NCBI RefSeq assembly: GCF_000334915.1
Contig: NZ_AMSF01000016.1
Coordinates: forward strand, 62,001 to 126,000
Reading direction: 5' to 3'
Origin: Dyella ginsengisoli LA-4
GTDB lineage: Bacteria; Pseudomonadota; Gammaproteobacteria; Xanthomonadales; Rhodanobacteraceae
Length of the DNA: 64,000 nucleotides
Shown: one piece after another, positions 9,575 through 19,652 of the stretch
How the letters are laid out: every line of letters begins with the position of its first letter
Position numbering within the stretch: the first letter of the stretch is position 1
Translations under genes and position numbers: made by a program
The notes under the pieces: generated by a model
What the model was told of the DNA's origin: nothing
The model's database searches: none
The model's input: only the letters and a program-made list of their open reading frames with translations

Positions 9575-10837
9575 ATGAACCGACGGATCCTTGCCGCCGG
9601 CGTCCTCGCCGGCCTCTTTGCCACCTCCGCCTTTGCCGGCACGCACGCCCTGCTGCCCGCGACGCCGACCGACATGGTGCCGGTCGCCCTGCAGGCAGCG
9701 CCCGCACCGATGCCCGCCACGGCAGCGACCCTCGCCGGCGTGGACATCCCCCGCCCGCACGCCGAGCACCGGCCGGTCAGCGTGAGCTGGGCGCTGCCCG
9801 CCGACGCCCCGGTGAATCCGGTGCCGCAACCGTTCGCCCGCACCAGTCGCGAGTACTGGACCGACGTATCGGCCACCGAAATGCAACGCGGCGTGGAGCT
9901 GCCGTTGTCCGCTCCCGGAGCGGTGATCCGGATCAGCCCCAGCGATCCCAAGGGCGGGCGGCTCGATGCCAGCGCGGTGACCTTCCGCATGAACGGCCAG
10001 ACTCTCGCCGGCGACCGCGCGGCCAGCACGGTCGGCGACGTGGCCTCGTTGCGCGCGGCCGGCATGGCCGTGCCGGACGCCTCGCTGGTGATGCAGTTGC
10101 GTCCCGGACTGGGCGCCGGCCCGGTCACGCTGCAGGCGCCGAACGCCAGCGGTCGCTACGTGGTGCACGTGTTCGAGCCGAAGAGCCCGTTCACGGTGAC
10201 CGCCAGGGCCGACCGCGACGACCTGCTGCTGGGCCAGCGCCTGCACCTGGATGTGGCGATGAAGGACGGCGACCGCCAGCGGCCGCTGCAGGCGGTCGGC
10301 GGCTTCCTGCGCGCTCCGGACGGCAGCACCACCCTGCTCGACTACCATGCCAATGCGGACGGCAGCTTCAGCACCGACGTGGCACCGGTGCAGCCAAGCC
10401 GTACGCCCGGCCTGTGGGAGCTGCACAGTTTCACCATCGGCGACGATGGCCAGGGCCACGCAGTGCGGCGCGACACCACCAGCGTATTCGCCGTGGCCAC
10501 GCCGGACGCGAAGCTCGACGGCACGGCCGACACCCGCCGCGCCGGCCGCCACGGCATCGACGTCGCGCTCGGCGTCACGGTGGACAGTGCCAGCCGCTTC
10601 GCGGTGTCCGGCGTGCTCTACGGACGCGACGCGCAGGGCCGTCTGGTGCCGGGCGCGTTCGCCCAGTCGGCCGCCTGGCTGAAGCCCGGCGAACGCCGGC
10701 TCGTGCTGCGCTTCGACCCGTCGAGCATCGCGGGCATCGGCGCGCCGTACGAACTGCGCGACCTGCGCCTGCAGGACCAGCCGGCGATCAGCCTGGTCGA
10801 GCGTCGCGCGCTGGCGCTGCGGTTTGACCGCCCGTAA
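9575..10837 (+). CDS. DUF4785-type exported protein
   Basis: 420 aa exported protein with signal peptide (RRILAAGVLAGLFATSAFA). It resembles DUF4785 proteins, which are predicted to contain immunoglobulin-like beta domains. After an Ala/Pro-rich linker (about 25-70) come beta-rich stretches, for example GRYVVHVFEPKSPFTVTAR and GLWELHSFTIG. The ATG at 9575 is preceded by AAGGGG overlapping the end of the hydrolase gene. Tight linkage suggests it works with the hydrolase outside the cytoplasm, perhaps as a chaperone, carrier or substrate-binding partner; this is inference. No catalytic motif is visible. Confidence 0.7.
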   Translation: MNRRILAAGVLAGLFATSAFAGTHALLPATPTDMVPVALQAAPAPMPATAATLAGVDIPRPHAEHRPVSVSWALPADAPVNPVPQPFARTSREYWTDVSATEMQRGVELPLSAPGAVIRISPSDPKGGRLDASAVTFRMNGQTLAGDRAASTVGDVASLRAAGMAVPDASLVMQLRPGLGAGPVTLQAPNASGRYVVHVFEPKSPFTVTARADRDDLLLGQRLHLDVAMKDGDRQRPLQAVGGFLRAPDGSTTLLDYHANADGSFSTDVAPVQPSRTPGLWELHSFTIGDDGQGHAVRRDTTSVFAVATPDAKLDGTADTRRAGRHGIDVALGVTVDSASRFAVSGVLYGRDAQGRLVPGAFAQSAAWLKPGERRLVLRFDPSSIAGIGAPYELRDLRLQDQPAISLVERRALALRFDRP

Positions 10838-10849
10838 GTGAGTGCCCAT

Positions 10850-10880
10850 CACCGCGGCGGAGAGCTTCTCCGCCGCGGTG
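10850..10880. terminator. Long hairpin between convergent genes
   Basis: A perfect 14-bp stem (CACCGCGGCGGAGA / TCTCCGCCGCGGTG) with a 3-nt loop lies 12 nt after the DUF4785 stop and 21 nt before the epmA stop. Very stable and placed to serve both strands; no U-run follows. Confidence 0.6.
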
Positions 10881-10901
10881 AACCGGAAGCATCCAGGCCC
10901 T

Positions 10902-12305
10902 TCAGGCTTCGGCGAACGGAAACGCCAGCACATCGGCGATGGCATCGCTGCCGGCCAGGCACATCAGCAGCCGCTCGATGCCCAACGCCACGCCGGCGCA
11001 GTCCGGCATCGCGTCGAGCACGGCGAGCAGGCGGTGGTCGATCGGCACCTCGGGCAGGCCACGGGCTCGGCGCCGTTCGTTGTCGCGCGCGAATCGCGCG
11101 GCCTGTTCGGACGCGTCGTTCAGTTCGTGATAGCCGTTGGCCAGTTCGTAACGACCCAGATACAGTTCGAAGCGCTCGGCCAGCGGCGGATCGCCGTCAC
11201 GCACGCGCGCCAGCGCGCACTGGCTGGCCGGATAGTCGTGGATCACCGTGATGCGATCGGACGGAAACGCCGGCTGCAGCTTGTGGGTGATCAGCAGATC
11301 CAGCCAGTCGTCGCGCTCCAGGCCTTCCGGATCGATGCCGGACTCGCGCAGCGGCACCTGCAACGCCTCGAGCGGATCGTGCAGCGGATCGATGCCCAGC
11401 TCGTCGAGGAACAGCTGCCGATAGCCGCTGATCACCACCTCGGCCCGTCGCCCCACCAGGGCCAGGGCCTGCTGCACCAGCTCGATGGTCTCCTCCATCA
11501 GCCGATGGTGGTCCCAGCCGATGCGGTACCACTCGAGCATGGTGAATTCGGGGTTGTGCCGGCCGCCGGCCTCGCCGTTGCGGAACACCCTGCCCAGCTC
11601 GTAGCAGTCGCCGACGCCCGCAGCCAGCAGACGCTTGAGCGGAAACTCCGGCGAGGTGCGCATCCAGCGCTGCGGCGCCCCGGCGTCGACGTGCCCGGTG
11701 AAGCGGGTGACGAAGCTCTCGATGTTCGGATCGGTGTTGCCTGCGGCCGAAAGGATGGGCGTTTCGACCTCCAGCACACCGCGGGTGTCGAAGAACAGGC
11801 GGATGAGGCGGTAGACGGCGGCGCGCAGGTGGAGGGCGACGTGGGGTTTGTGAGCTGAAAGAGTGAAAGATGCCCCCTCACCCCAGCCCTCTCCCCCGGC
11901 TGTGCCGGGGGAGAGGGGGCCAAAAGCTCGCCCGCTCAAACTCCCTCTCCCCCGGCGGCGCCGGGGGAGAGGGCTGGGGTGAGGGGGCCGCTCCTGCTTC
12001 AGCGCCTTCACGATCTCCTCAAGCACGTCGTCGGTCCGCAGCAACACGTCGTCATTCCAGAACCGCAGCACGCGAAAGCCTGCCTGCTCCAGGTCAGCAG
12101 TGCGCTTTGCGTCGGAAGGCTCATCGTGCTGGCTCCCGTCCAGTTCCACGATGAGCGAGTGCTCGACGCAGCAGAAGTCCGCGTAGTAGCCACCCACCGG
12201 ATGCTGGCGACGGAACTTCGCGCAGAGCTGGGCGGCGCGCAGGCGAGTCCAGAGCTTGCGCTCGGCATCAGTCTGGTTGCGGCGGAGAGTCTTGGCGCGT
12301 TCCAT
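10902..12305 (-). CDS. epmA: DUF559-EpmA in-frame fusion (EF-P lysine ligase with nuclease-like N-terminus)
   Basis: 467 codons without a stop. Residues 155-467 match EpmA (PoxA/GenX), the class II LysRS-like enzyme that attaches (R)-beta-lysine to elongation factor P: RGVLEVETP, HNPEFTMLEW and GVALGIERLLM are all present. Residues 1-103 are a complete DUF559 domain, and 104-148 are a translation of a palindromic repeat. E. coli EpmA has about 17 residues before its LKRAA equivalent; here the matching LRAAV is preceded by repeat-derived sequence. No ATG or GTG lies at the native start. A TTG inside the repeat (about residue 123) or the DUF559 ATG are the visible options. So either a real fusion protein is made or epmA lost its initiation site. 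The EpmA part itself looks intact. Confidence 0.85.
   Translation of the reverse strand: MERAKTLRRNQTDAERKLWTRLRAAQLCAKFRRQHPVGGYYADFCCVEHSLIVELDGSQHDEPSDAKRTADLEQAGFRVLRFWNDDVLLRTDDVLEEIVKALKQERPPHPSPLPRRRRGRGSLSGRAFGPLSPGTAGGEGWGEGASFTLSAHKPHVALHLRAAVYRLIRLFFDTRGVLEVETPILSAAGNTDPNIESFVTRFTGHVDAGAPQRWMRTSPEFPLKRLLAAGVGDCYELGRVFRNGEAGGRHNPEFTMLEWYRIGWDHHRLMEETIELVQQALALVGRRAEVVISGYRQLFLDELGIDPLHDPLEALQVPLRESGIDPEGLERDDWLDLLITHKLQPAFPSDRITVIHDYPASQCALARVRDGDPPLAERFELYLGRYELANGYHELNDASEQAARFARDNERRRARGLPEVPIDHRLLAVLDAMPDCAGVALGIERLLMCLAGSDAIADVLAFPFAEA
11872..11988. repeat. Palindromic repeat, copy 1 (inside the epmA fusion)
   Basis: Two 45-nt arms face each other: CCCCCTCACCCCAGCCCT and on, each with its own inner hairpin (CTCTCCCCCGGC ... 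GCCGGGGGAGAG). The arms are nearly identical in inverted orientation and are separated by a 20-odd-nt spacer containing CAAAAGCTCGCCCGC. The reading frame from DUF559 to EpmA passes through the whole element (protein part rich in G, R, P, W). A homologous copy lies at 12316-12433 in the same orientation. Confidence 0.8.
11994..12305 (-). other. DUF559 (VSR/PD-(D/E)xK-like) domain region of the fusion
   Basis: The first 103 codons form a full DUF559 domain. Hallmarks: LRRNQTDAERKLWTRLR, FRRQHPVGGYYADFCC with a conserved Asp, LIVELDGSQHD with the ExDGxxH core, and GFRVLRFWNDDVL. DUF559 is related to very-short-patch-repair and PD-(D/E)xK endonucleases; biochemical function is unproven. All presumed catalytic positions (Asp in YYADF, Glu and Asp in VELDG) are present. 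No clear Shine-Dalgarno precedes the ATG at 12305. The segment sits precisely between the two repeat copies. Confidence 0.8.
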
Positions 12306-12315
12306 GGATCAAAGA

Positions 12316-12433
12316 GCCCCCCTCTCCCCAGCCCTGTCCCCCGGCTGTACCGGGGAACAGGGGGCGAAGAGCTCGCAAGCACTGCCCCCCTCTCCCGTGG
12401 CGCAGCCGGGGGACAGGGCTGGGGTGAGGGGGC
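12316..12433. repeat. Palindromic repeat, copy 2 (between DUF559 and ligA)
   Basis: Same element as 11872-11988: two facing arms beginning CCCCCTC and holding CAGCCCTGTCCCCCGGC, with a spacer GAAGAGCTCGCAAGC that matches the copy-1 spacer CAAAAGCTCGCCCGC in the same orientation. One arm has drifted more (CCCGTGGCGCAGCCGGG), so the copies are not a very recent duplication. It starts 10 nt downstream of the ligA stop. Confidence 0.8.
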
Positions 12434-12442
12434 GCTTCTCAC

Positions 12443-14950
<2,508 letters not shown>

Positions 14951-14951
14951 C

Positions 14952-14957
14952 TATAAT
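14952..14957 (+). promoter_or_regulatory. Consensus -10 box (TATAAT) before the MFS gene
   Basis: A perfect TATAAT ends 7 nt before the ATG at 14965 and there is no Shine-Dalgarno between, so transcription should begin at or next to the A of the start codon. The -35 region (about 14929-14934, CATCGG) is poor. Confidence 0.5.
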
Positions 14958-14964
14958 TCCGGCG

Positions 14965-16434
14965 ATGTCCCCGCCTCCCGCCACGTCCGCGGCCCCCCTG
15001 ACCGACGCACTTGCCGCCACCGCTGCGGAATCGTCGCGTGTCCGCTATCGCGGGCTGCTGTGGCTGGTTGCAGCCGCCTTCTTCATGCAGGCGCTGGATT
15101 CCACCATCGTCAACACCGCGGTGCCGGCCATGGCCGGAGCGCTGGGCGTGACGCCACTGGGCATGCGCACGGCGCTGACCAGCTACGTGCTGACCCTGGC
15201 CGTGCTGATCCCCGCCAGCCCGTGGCTGTGTGACCGCTTCGGCACGCGCCGCGTGTTCGCCGCCGCGATCGCCGTGTTCGGCATCGGCTCCCTGCTCTGC
15301 GGTGTCTCACAGACCCTGCCCGAGCTGGTCTTCGCCCGCGTGATCCAGGGCATCGGCGGCGCCTCGTTGATGCCGGTGGGGCGCTACGTGCTGGTGCGAA
15401 GCATCGACAAGCGCGAGTACGTACCGGCCATGAGCACGGTGGCCACCTTCGGCCTGCTCGGCTCGGTGCTGGGCCCGCTGCTCGGCGGCCTGCTGGTGGA
15501 ATTCACCAGCTGGCGGCTGATCTTCCTCATCAACGTACCGGTCGGCCTGGCCGGGCTGTGGATGAACCAGCGAGACATGCCCGAATACCGGCTGGAGCAG
15601 GCACGACGGTTCGACACGGCGGGTTTCCTGCTGTTCGCGGCGGCCTCGGCCCTGCTGCTCACCGCCTCCGAGCAGGCCGGCGCGCAGATCCACCACTGGC
15701 TGCTGGTGGCAGCATGTATTGCGCTCGCCGTGCTGCTGGGCGCCACGTACGTGTGGCACAGCCGGCGCACCGAGTACCCGGTGGCCGACCTCAGCCTGTT
15801 GCGGGTGCGCAGCCTCTCGGTGGCGCTGGTCGGCAACCTGTTCACCCGGCTCGGCATCGGCGGCATGTTCCTGCTGCTGGTGCTGTTCCTGCAGGTCGGC
15901 TGCGGTTGGTCGCCCACCCTCGCCGGCCTGATGATGGTGCCGCAGGCACTCGGCTCGATCAGCTCCAAGTGGGTGGTGAACCGGCTGCTGCTGCGACTGG
16001 GCTACCGCCGGCTGCTGCTGGCCAACACCACGGCCGTGGCGGTGATGCTGGCGGTGTTCTCCCAGGTGGATGGAGCCACGCCGACCTGGCTGATCGCCCT
16101 GCTGGTGTACGTCTACGGCTGCTTCACCGGCCTGCAGTACACCACCATGAACACGCTGGCCTACACCGACGTGGACATCCGCCATGCGTCGATGGCCTCG
16201 TCGATGGCCTCGACCACCCAGTACCTGTCGATCAGCTTCGGCATCGCCTTCTCCACCCTGCTGATGGAGGTGTTCGTGGGGCGGCAGGCTCATGCCGCGC
16301 ATGCCTACGTGACCGCCTTCCACATCACCGTGCTGGTGCTGGCCGCCGTCACCGCACTGGCCGCGACGATCTTCCTGCGGCTACGCCCCGATCATCCGGG
16401 CGCGCCTCCCCGCGATGGCGCTGCCGGCCTGTAG
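14965..16434 (+). CDS. DHA2-type MFS drug-efflux transporter
   Basis: 489 aa inner-membrane protein with about 14 hydrophobic segments, the DHA2 (EmrB/QacA) topology for proton-driven multidrug export. TM1 has the family signature FMQALDSTIVNTAVPAM (motif D1), loop 2-3 has DRFGTRRVF (motif A) and TM4 has ARVIQGIGGASLMPVGR (motif B). No periplasmic adaptor (EmrA-like) gene is adjacent, so it may act alone in the inner membrane or with an unlinked adaptor. Likely leaderless mRNA. Followed by nhaD on the same strand after 48 nt. Confidence 0.88.
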   Translation: MSPPPATSAAPLTDALAATAAESSRVRYRGLLWLVAAAFFMQALDSTIVNTAVPAMAGALGVTPLGMRTALTSYVLTLAVLIPASPWLCDRFGTRRVFAAAIAVFGIGSLLCGVSQTLPELVFARVIQGIGGASLMPVGRYVLVRSIDKREYVPAMSTVATFGLLGSVLGPLLGGLLVEFTSWRLIFLINVPVGLAGLWMNQRDMPEYRLEQARRFDTAGFLLFAAASALLLTASEQAGAQIHHWLLVAACIALAVLLGATYVWHSRRTEYPVADLSLLRVRSLSVALVGNLFTRLGIGGMFLLLVLFLQVGCGWSPTLAGLMMVPQALGSISSKWVVNRLLLRLGYRRLLLANTTAVAVMLAVFSQVDGATPTWLIALLVYVYGCFTGLQYTTMNTLAYTDVDIRHASMASSMASTTQYLSISFGIAFSTLLMEVFVGRQAHAAHAYVTAFHITVLVLAAVTALAATIFLRLRPDHPGAPPRDGAAGL

Positions 16435-16482
16435 CGGGCTGGTAATCTTCCTGGCCTGATCCATTCGCCAAGGACCGCCCGC

Positions 16483-17874
16483 ATGCGCTGGACCCTCGCC
16501 CTCGCCGCCCTGCTCGCCAGCACCCCCGCTGCGGCAGCCGAGACCCGGGACGTGAATTTCCATCTCACCGACCACCCGGTCGGCGTGGTCGCGCTGATGC
16601 TGTTCGTGCTGGCCTACCTGGCGGTGATCTTCGAAGAGCACCTGGCCATCGCCAAGTCCAAGCCGGTGATGCTGGCTGCGGCGCTGATCTGGGGGATGAT
16701 CGCGTGGGTCACCGGCGACCCGGCCCGGGGCGTGACCCCGGCCGCCACCGCCTTCGAGGGCATGTTCCTCGAGTACGCGGAGATCTTCTTCTTCCTGGTC
16801 GTGGCGATGACCTACGTCACCGCGATGGGCGAGCGCAACGTGTTCGAGGCGCTGCGCGACGCGCTGATCCGGCGCGGCTTCGGCTATCGCTCGCTGTTCT
16901 GGATCACCGGGCTGATCGCATTCTTCCTCTCGCCGGTGCTGGACAACCTGACCACCGCGCTGGTGATGTCGGCGGTGATCCTCGCCGTGGCCGGCGGCAA
17001 CCACCGTTTCATCACCCTGGCGATGATCAACCTGGTGGTCGCCGCCAATGCCGGCGGTGCCTGGAGCGCGTTCGGCGACATCACCACGCTGATGGTGTGG
17101 CAGGCCGGCAAGAGCGGCTTCTTCGACTTCTTCCGGCTGTTCGGCCCGTCGCTGGTGAACTGGCTGGTGCCGGCGATCCTGATGGCCTTCGCCCTGCCCA
17201 AGGGACAGCCGGACAGCGCCGGCAGCGGCGGTCACCTCAAGCCCGGGGCCATCGGCATCTGCCTGACCTTCGCGCTGACCATCGCGATCACCGTGATCGG
17301 CCGCCAGTGGCTGGGCATGCCGGCCGCCTACGGCATGCTCACCGGCCTGGCCTTTCTCAACCTGGTGGCCACCCGCATCGATCGCCGCCAGCGCCGCTAC
17401 GCGCTGGCCCAGGGCGAGGAGCCCCAGAGTTATTCGATCTTCCGCATCATCGCCAACGCCGAGTGGGACACCCTGCTGTTCTTCTACGGCGTGTTCGCCT
17501 GCGTCGGCGGACTGGCCGCGCTGGGCTATCTGGAGCTGGCCTCGCACCAGCTCTACGGCAACCTGGGATACACCCTGGCCAACGCGATCATGGGTGTCAC
17601 CTCGGCGGTGGTGGACAACATCCCGATCATGTTCGCGGTGATCAAGATGAACCCGCCGATGGACCAGGCGCAGTGGCTGCTGGTCACCCTCACCGCCGGC
17701 GTCGGCGGCAGCCTGCTGTCGGTCGGCTCGGCTGCGGGCGTGGCGCTGATGGGGGCCTCGCGCGGCCAGTACACCTTCATGAGCCACCTGCGCTGGACCT
17801 GGGCGATTGCGCTCGGCTACATCGCCAGCATCGCGCTGCACCTGTGGCTGGCTGGGCACGTGTTCCAGGGCTGA
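16483..17874 (+). CDS. nhaD: NhaD-type Na+/H+ antiporter
   Basis: 463 aa inner-membrane protein of the ion transporter (IT) superfamily, exchanging Na+ or Li+ for H+ in alkaline or saline conditions. A hydrophobic, cleavable-looking N-terminus (WTLALAALLASTPAAAA) precedes the first conserved stretch HPVGVVALMLFVLAY. Family motifs include LVVAANAGGAWSAFGDITTLMVW, FLSPVLDNLTTALVMS and VVDNIPIMFAVIKM. AAGGA upstream of the ATG is a usable ribosome site. Followed by a CPA2 antiporter after 55 nt; the two may form an ion-homeostasis operon. Confidence 0.93.
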   Translation: MRWTLALAALLASTPAAAAETRDVNFHLTDHPVGVVALMLFVLAYLAVIFEEHLAIAKSKPVMLAAALIWGMIAWVTGDPARGVTPAATAFEGMFLEYAEIFFFLVVAMTYVTAMGERNVFEALRDALIRRGFGYRSLFWITGLIAFFLSPVLDNLTTALVMSAVILAVAGGNHRFITLAMINLVVAANAGGAWSAFGDITTLMVWQAGKSGFFDFFRLFGPSLVNWLVPAILMAFALPKGQPDSAGSGGHLKPGAIGICLTFALTIAITVIGRQWLGMPAAYGMLTGLAFLNLVATRIDRRQRRYALAQGEEPQSYSIFRIIANAEWDTLLFFYGVFACVGGLAALGYLELASHQLYGNLGYTLANAIMGVTSAVVDNIPIMFAVIKMNPPMDQAQWLLVTLTAGVGGSLLSVGSAAGVALMGASRGQYTFMSHLRWTWAIALGYIASIALHLWLAGHVFQG

Positions 17875-17884
17875 TGGCCGTCAT

Positions 17885-17908
17885 CGCCGCCCTGTAGGAT
17901 GGGCGGCG
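17885..17908. other. Hairpin between nhaD and the CPA2 antiporter gene
   Basis: Inverted repeat CGCCGCCC / GGGCGGCG with an 8-nt loop, starting 11 nt after the nhaD stop. The loop contains TAGGAT, which also resembles a -10 box for the downstream gene. It could attenuate read-through or be a simple mRNA 3'-end structure. Confidence 0.35.
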
Positions 17909-17929
17909 ACTCCAGGGAGAGACCCACGC

Positions 17930-19111
17930 ATGCACCACGCCGCAGACATCCTGCTGACCCTGTTCGTGATCTTCATCGCCGCGCAGATCGGCGCCGAGAT
18001 CGCGCAACGGCTGAAACTGCCCGGTGTGGTCGGCGAGATCGCCGCCGGCTGCGTGGTCGGCCCGTCCGCGCTGGGCTGGCTCACCCCGGACCAGATCATG
18101 CCCGGGACGCCGCTGGACGTGCTGGCCGAGGTCGGTGTGGTGCTGCTGCTGTTCTCCGTCGGCCTGGAGACCCGGCTCGACGACCTGAAGAAGGTCGGCA
18201 AGAGCGCCTTCCTGGTCGGCGTGCTCGGCGTGATCCTGCCGTTCGGCTGCGGCGCATTGTGGGCGCATGGCGAGGGCTTCGACTGGATCAAGTCGCTGTT
18301 CGTCGCCGCCGCGTTCGTCGCCACCTCGGCCGGCATCACCGCACGCGTGCTGCAGGAACTGGGCGTGCTGTCGCGGGTGGAGAGCCGGGTGATCCTCGGC
18401 GCGGCAGTGATCGACGACATCCTCGCCATGCTGCTGCTCGGCGTGGTGTCCTCGTTGCAGGGCGGCGGCGAGCTCAACCTGCAGTCGCTGCTGCTCACCC
18501 TGGCCGGCGCGGTCGGCTTCGTGGCGATCATCGGCTGGGGCGGCACCAAGGTGATGCGCCGCGGCTCCGGCTGGCTGGAAAAGCCGATCAGCCCGCACTC
18601 ACCGCTGACCCTGGTGCTGGCGCTCTGCCTGGGGTTGGCGTGGCTCTCCACGCGCTTCGGCCTGGCTGCGATCATCGGCGCCTTCCTCGCCGGCATGATC
18701 GCCTCGGAAACGCGCCAGCGCGAGGACCTGGAGCACAAGACCCTGCCGCTGCTGTCCTTCCTCACGCCGTTCTTCTTCGTGATCACCGGCGCCAAGGTGA
18801 ACCTGTCCGAGCTGGCCAGCGTGGATGCACTGGTGATGCTGGCGATCGTCACCGTGATTGCGATCATCTCCAAGCTCGCCGGCGGCTTTCTCGGCGCGCT
18901 GGCGCTGGGCAAGCGCAGCGCCACCATCGTCGGCTTCGGCATGGTGCCGCGCGGCGAGGTCGGTGTGGTGATTGCCAGCCTCGGGCTCGCGGCCGGCGTG
19001 TTCAACGAGCGCGTCTACGCGATCATCGTGGCGATGTCGCTGCTCACCGCGATGGTGACGCCGCCGGTGCTGGCGATGCTGCTCAAGCGTGGATCGACCG
19101 CGGAAACCTGA
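17930..19111 (+). CDS. CPA2-family cation:proton antiporter
   Basis: 393 aa inner-membrane protein of the monovalent cation:proton antiporter-2 family (KefB/GerN-like transmembrane part), about 12 segments. Signatures: GEIAAGCVVGPSALGWL near the N-terminus, LLLFSVGLETRLDDL, AVIDDILAM with the acidic pair in the ion path and GMVPRGEVGVVIASLGL. It lacks the C-terminal TrkA-N/RCK regulatory domains of KefB/KefC and so resembles the short, ungated type. The ATG is preceded by AGGGAGA. Second gene after nhaD. Confidence 0.88.
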   Translation: MHHAADILLTLFVIFIAAQIGAEIAQRLKLPGVVGEIAAGCVVGPSALGWLTPDQIMPGTPLDVLAEVGVVLLLFSVGLETRLDDLKKVGKSAFLVGVLGVILPFGCGALWAHGEGFDWIKSLFVAAAFVATSAGITARVLQELGVLSRVESRVILGAAVIDDILAMLLLGVVSSLQGGGELNLQSLLLTLAGAVGFVAIIGWGGTKVMRRGSGWLEKPISPHSPLTLVLALCLGLAWLSTRFGLAAIIGAFLAGMIASETRQREDLEHKTLPLLSFLTPFFFVITGAKVNLSELASVDALVMLAIVTVIAIISKLAGGFLGALALGKRSATIVGFGMVPRGEVGVVIASLGLAAGVFNERVYAIIVAMSLLTAMVTPPVLAMLLKRGSTAET

Positions 19112-19199
19112 GCGCTCTCACGGGGGCCTGCGCCGGCTGCGTGGACTTTCACCCAAGCCCACGCGGGGGCCGCAGCTCGCCCATGTCGAGGTACAGGCG

Positions 19200-19460
19200 C
19201 TACTTCCCGGCGGCGTGGTGAAACAGACGCCAACCCTTTCGCGCGTCGCGCTTCGACTGCCGCAGGATCTCCAGCACGCGGACACGCTCGGCCCGCTTTT
19301 TCGCCTCCTGCAGCGCGAGCAACATGTGCCGCCGGCTCATGGGCGCGTCGGACGGCCCGGAGCCCGGGACTGCGGGCCGCTCGAACAGACGGCGTATGCC
19401 ACCGAACCAGCGACGCAACGGCTCACGTGAATGGACAAGCGGAGTGGTGTGGGTCGTCAT
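19200..19460 (-). CDS. Small basic hypothetical protein
   Basis: 86 aa, unrecognised. Rich in Arg/Lys, with a helical stretch RRHMLLALQEAKKRAERVRVLEILRQ (split here as RRHMLLALQEAKKR and AERVRVLEILRQ) that could form an amphipathic helix or coiled coil. No cysteines beyond none seen, no membrane segment. The ATG at 19460 has only a weak AGGA upstream. It lies alone between the CPA2 antiporter gene and phrB, convergent with the former. Confidence 0.45.
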   Translation of the reverse strand: MTTHTTPLVHSREPLRRWFGGIRRLFERPAVPGSGPSDAPMSRRHMLLALQEAKKRAERVRVLEILRQSKRDARKGWRLFHHAAGK

Positions 19461-19652
19461 GGAGGAATCCTCGAACGCCAATCGGATCGTCGGGTGGCAG
19501 GCAGCGCCTGCCAGCACCGTCCACTGTGGACCGTCACCTGTTAGCCGCGTGTTCCCGGTTCGGTGAACGTCACGCAGGTGGGACGAAACGCGCCCCAGGC
19601 GCCCCCCGCCAGAAGCCGATGAAGCATCGCGCGAGGGTCCCCGCCGGTAACG

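Larger units (their letters stand above)
11872..12433. mobile_element. Candidate mobile module: repeat - DUF559 - repeat
   Basis: A DUF559 reading frame is bracketed by two same-orientation copies of a ~117-bp palindromic repeat (11872-11988 and 12316-12433). The block begins 10 nt after the ligA stop and ends inside the N-terminal codons of epmA. The arrangement looks like a small inserted cassette, with the nuclease-like domain as a possible mobilising activity. No target-site duplication could be recognised by eye and no transposase is present, so mobility is inference. Confidence 0.45.

Noticed and set aside
11872-12433. Palindromic repeats as a CRISPR array
   Set aside because: Only two copies separated by a protein-coding domain, each internally inverted; no regular spacers or cas genes.
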